Of a DNA stretch of 23,621 nucleotides, positions 20,411 through 23,621 are shown piece after piece. This DNA is from Amoebophrya sp. AT5.2 (lineage: Eukaryota > Sar > Dinophyceae > Syndiniales > Amoebophryaceae). Under the pieces are notes generated by a model. It did no database searches, was not told the DNA's origin, and worked only from the letters and a program-made list of their open reading frames with translations. Each line of letters begins with the position of its first letter. Within the stretch, counting starts at the first letter, position 1. The stretch is from assembly GCA_005223375.1 (NCBI GenBank), contig RXOD01004349.1:1-23621 (forward strand), written 5' to 3'. The position numbers and the translations under genes are program-made.

Positions 20411-21088
20411 CGTTAAGTTGTGAAAGTAGGTGGGGCACGGTCTGAAATATCGCTTGAGGACCGGTCAGTCCCAGAATGTAGTGCCTGTAATGCACTCGTG
20501 AACTTCGTGTTCTGAGCTATCTGTGGGAGGAAATGTTTTCATTCGTGAAAAACAAGTACGCTGGCCAAAATGTACGTTTCGTCGCTATAGCTTTTAACTT
20601 TTCGGTCTACTACCTCTACCAAAAAGAAAAATGTCATCTACTTACTTCGTTATCGCGTAAACTCGTAGCTATGGGACCGAGTCCATCTCCGAGACAGTCG
20701 CTTTGAAGCATGTATGAATTTCTGCGAAACTCACACTCACAGCAATGTTTTGTTGACTGAAAAAATTAATGCACAGTGCAAATTGAGTGCCAAAGCAGAG
20801 GCTAACACGGTTGAGAAATCAAACTGCGGCAGTGCTGGCGTCTGTGGTAGACGGAAGAAATAACACAGGAGAGGCCGGTACACCTGAGCGCGCCCCTGTG
20901 TTGCCGGAAATCAGGCACGAAAAGAGACCGAGAAGAGAGCCATATCGAGAAGGTTGATCCGCGAAGATCATGCTACGCAAATCCACCTGCTCCCGAAAAT
21001 TGGCAGCATCGTTCAGATTCGCAGTTGCGCCCGTGCTTCGCAGCGGTAGCTTAACTCCCGCCTAGCACCAACAGGTCGAAGCCGAAAG
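20411..21088. other. Intergenic region, no supported gene
   Basis: This 678-nt gap lies between hslV and the WD40 gene. It has no frame worth calling and no RNA gene or repeat that I can see. An acceptor-like CACCAACAG ends 15 bases before ATG 21089 and could serve leader addition or a 5'-UTR intron. Confidence 0.55.
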
Positions 21089-22918
21089 ATGTCGGAGGAT
21101 TCCGCTCCCAAGATCACGCCTAAGTACGTGATCAAGCCGGCCAAGGATGTGGAGCCGGCCGAGGTTTTCTGCTGCAAGTTTTCACCCGACGACGCGTCTC
21201 TGGCCGTGTCGTACGCGGATGGGACCATTCGGGTGTTCAATGCGGAATCCGGCGCGGAGGAGTTCACGCTGAACAATCGGAAAACCGACGAAACAGACAT
21301 GGAACCCATGGGCGAGGGCGAGGACGACGCACTCATTCGCGCGTAAGTCGACTAGCGCCACTGATCGGTGTGATTGGTTTGTTCATCTTCATCTTCGGAC
21401 TCGACGTCAAGTTTCTTGGGCTTCCTTGAGGAAAGCACCATGATTCAGCGAGCAGAGGTAATGCCAAGAACTCGAAGTATCGAATCCATTGATGAATACA
21501 GGATGAAACCGCCGTGTTTTCCCACGACGCAAGTGCGATGGCGGCCTTCGGGAAGTGAAAGCCGGACGAAAAACGTGCTCATCAGTGTGAACGCGGAAAA
21601 CGATGGCGAAGTGCAGCACTGGCACATTAAGTCCGGAAAGTGCTTACACACCATCGAAGAAAAAGGTAAAGGTTGCGAAATTGTATACGACTACTCCGGT
21701 TTCTCATTTCGTATAAGAAATGAAATTATTGATGAAGATGTCCATGTCCTACTTGTCCGTCCCGTCTTTCCATTTTCTCAGACCAGCTTCTCCTTCTAGT
21801 TCTACTTTTTCCCGCAACGAAACACAAAAACCCGGCGCCAGATAACCAGATTTTTTGCCTGGACTACTACCACAACGGATCGTTGTTTGCAACGGCGGGG
21901 CGCGACTACAAGGTTCGAGTGTACGATGAGGGCACAAAGCGACTCACCACCGTCCTCGAGGGAGGTGACTTCCAGAAAACGGCGGGCCACTCGAATCGCG
22001 TCTTCAGCGTGAAGTTTCACTCCAGCAACCCGAACCTCCTCGTATCTGCAGGCTGGGACAACACGGTACTTCTTTCTTACTACAACTGCGTCAAAATTGT
22101 ACAGGTGCATTGTTTGTAAAGAAAAATATATACAAAATGCACCACTGCAGCCAGCAGGAGCAGCCTGCAAGAAGAGCAACTACACGACCATCATGCATCG
22201 ACATAAACGTCAAGGTACAAATATGGGACACGCGGAAAGGGCAGTCGGTCCGGTCCATCTATGGGGCATATATTTGTGGCGATGCGGTCGACCTCAACCA
22301 CGATTCCACGGAGATTCTCACAGCCTCCTACAGAACGACGGTACTACATTCTGGGGATACCCATACTTTGGCTTTCTCTGCGGTATTTGTTTTCATGCTG
22401 TCCATCTCACAGCAATCTATCATTTCTGATACTGAGTTGTAAACGAACGATGGCTACTCTATTCCCCCACACAGGAAACGCTCCAAGTGTGGGACTTCGG
22501 AAGTGGGACGCTGAAGTACACGATTCCGTGGCGACCGCGTGGCCACCTCTCAAGCGCTGAATGCATGGCCTTTGCCGCCCAATACTCGCAGTCGGATTCC
22601 AGGTATCTATGCTTCAACAGTTGTCTACCCCCTTCCCCTTGCTCATGCAATACTGGATCACGAACCTCCACACGAGAAAGGGCGCGCAACGGTGCAATCC
22701 CAATCCTTTGGAATCAATCGCTTCTCAGGTACATAGTCGCGGGTGGGTCGCAAAACAATGAGGCCAAGGTATTCGACGCCAAGACCCAGGCCTGCCTCGG
22801 CGTCGTGTCCACGCCGAAGCCAGTATTCTCCGTCGACTTCAACTCGAAGACGAACGCGTTCGTCGTCGGTTCTGCCGACGGCTGTGTGCGGGTTCTGAAC
22901 ATGCCGAAGTTTCATTAG
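21089..22918 (+). CDS. WD40 repeat protein, seven-bladed propeller, 6 exons
   Basis: Exons 21089-21342, 21502-21665, 21842-22065, 22215-22340, 22475-22602 and 22729-22918 join in phase to give 361 residues. Seven WD40-like units can be read: VFCCKFSPDDASLAVSYADG...IRVF; VRWRPSG...VQHWHIKSG; IFCLDYYHNGSLFATAGRD..VRVYD; VFSVKFHSSNPNLLVSAGWD..VQIWD; AVDLNHDSTEILTASY...LQVWD; MAFAAQYSQ...IVAGGS..AKVFD; and VFSVDFNSKTNAFVVGSADG.VRVL. This makes one complete beta-propeller with almost no extra sequence, so the protein is probably a scaffold or adaptor, most likely in the cytosol since no targeting signal is seen. The propeller repeats confirm most junctions: the exon 3/4 junction completes a VQIWD strand and the exon 5/6 junction an IVAGG strand. 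Introns are 126-176 nt. I cannot assign it to a named WD40 subfamily. Confidence 0.85.
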
Positions 22919-23621
22919 ATGCAGAGGCCGACCCCGACGCCGAGGAGGTTCAAGTGGCGGGCGACAAGAAATTGACGACGACTTCAATTATGTGTAATCA
23001 AAACGAGGGTCGATGACGATGTCGCGACACAGTCAAGCCAAAAAGCGAGAACTAGTCGTGATTCGGGTGGACGAGTGGCAGTGGGAGTCAAGACACAAAG
23101 TTTTTTTTTTGCTGGATAAGCGCACCTAAAAATTGCACGTGGTATCGTCGCTACAAACCTTTCTGAATGCGATATTATAAGCAGAGCTGGCGCTTCCTGG
23201 AAGCTGGATTTCTATTTCTTTTCTGCATGAAGATCTTGAAGATGCAACGCGCACCTCTTGCACACAGAAGTGGGATACACATGAATGGTGCTGTCGCGAG
23301 TTGCAACGTTCGTGAAACCCAAAATTTATTTCGGTAGCACGGGATGAACTGAACACGGCAAATTTGGTTTTACTTATTTAGATGCTCAGAGGCTGCACTT
23401 TGTTTCTCCTCCTTGCGATGATCCGCTGGGATCCGATCCCGAATCGCCTTCACTCAGCCTTTTGCGCGGTAATGATCACCATCATTTTATTTGAAAAAAT
23501 CGTGATTGAAGTAGATGCTGTACAACAAATCGCGGAATTCTCTGCGCAGAGAATAGAGGGAGGAAGGGGTCCGACTAGCTGGGACCCCTCCCTCCCTTCA
23601 ATTCTCTGTGGCCCCCCACTC
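22919..23621. other. 3' flank of the WD40 gene, no supported gene
   Basis: This terminal 703-nt stretch has no convincing frame on either strand. It contains a T run near 23100-23110 and, at the right edge, the fold-back repeat listed separately. The next gene, if any, starts outside the window. Confidence 0.6.
23537..23608. repeat. Fold-back inverted repeat at the right edge
   Basis: Arm 23547-23572 and the reverse complement of 23582-23608 match at 24 of 27 aligned columns (two mismatches, one gap), around a 9-base loop at 23573-23581. The left arm overlaps a perfect 18-base palindrome at 23537-23554 (ATTCTCTGCGCAGAGAAT). The octamer ATTCTCTG or its complement therefore occurs three times. 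The purine-rich arm (GAGGGAGGAAGGGG) is unlike the surrounding DNA. It could be a MITE end, a fold-back element or an RNA hairpin; the window cuts off what follows. Confidence 0.65.

Noticed and set aside
1..23621. tRNA, rRNA, CRISPR array or bacterial operon signals
   Set aside because: I found no tRNA-like T-arm motifs, no rRNA core sequence, no spaced identical repeats, and no ribosome-binding sites. The introns show the DNA is eukaryotic.

Overview
This window looks like compact nuclear DNA of a protist, most likely an alveolate of the dinoflagellate lineage. Every gene I can support (eight) lies on the + strand. Most are broken by short introns, about 60-206 nt with one of 453 nt, beginning GT (often GTATCT or GTAC) and ending AG, and the first exon base after the acceptor is usually G. 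Unidirectional gene order, AG|G acceptors and mitochondrial HslV fit dinoflagellates and relatives. Intergenic gaps of only 0.4-2.4 kb and the absence of GC donors among my models fit a small-genome, early-branching member (syndinian/Amoebophrya-like or perkinsid) better than a large core dinoflagellate. The taxon is inference, not a sequence match.

Layout: (1) 198-1397, C-terminal half of an insulysin-type M16 peptidase, its N-terminal half absent from the window; (2) 2768-4829, Mei2-like RNA-binding protein in eight exons; (3) 4830-7193, a 2.4 kb stretch with no convincing gene; (4) 7194-10924, bifunctional 6-phosphofructo-2-kinase/fructose-2,6-bisphosphatase with very long disordered flanks; (5) 11666-12365, small GRDP-like (DUF1399-type) protein; (6) 13035-15122 and 15581-18226, a tandem pair of diverged paralogues with organelle-type leaders and no function I recognise; (7) 18621-20410, mitochondrial HslV protease subunit in five exons; (8) 21089-22918, seven-bladed WD40 protein in six exons; (9) 22919-23621, non-coding, ending in a fold-back repeat cut by the window edge.

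The genes do not form one pathway. Three of eight (the paralogue pair and hslV) appear to be organelle-targeted neighbours. The most striking observations are: hslV intron 1 sits inside 32-nt terminal inverted repeats that carry both splice sites, as in transposon-derived introns (introners); an undescribed tandem paralogue family of presumed mitochondrial proteins; an in-frame, stop-free optional intron in the PFK-2/FBPase-2 gene; and recurrent direct repeats across splice junctions. All exon models come from reading frames, splice signals and recalled family alignments. None has transcript support.
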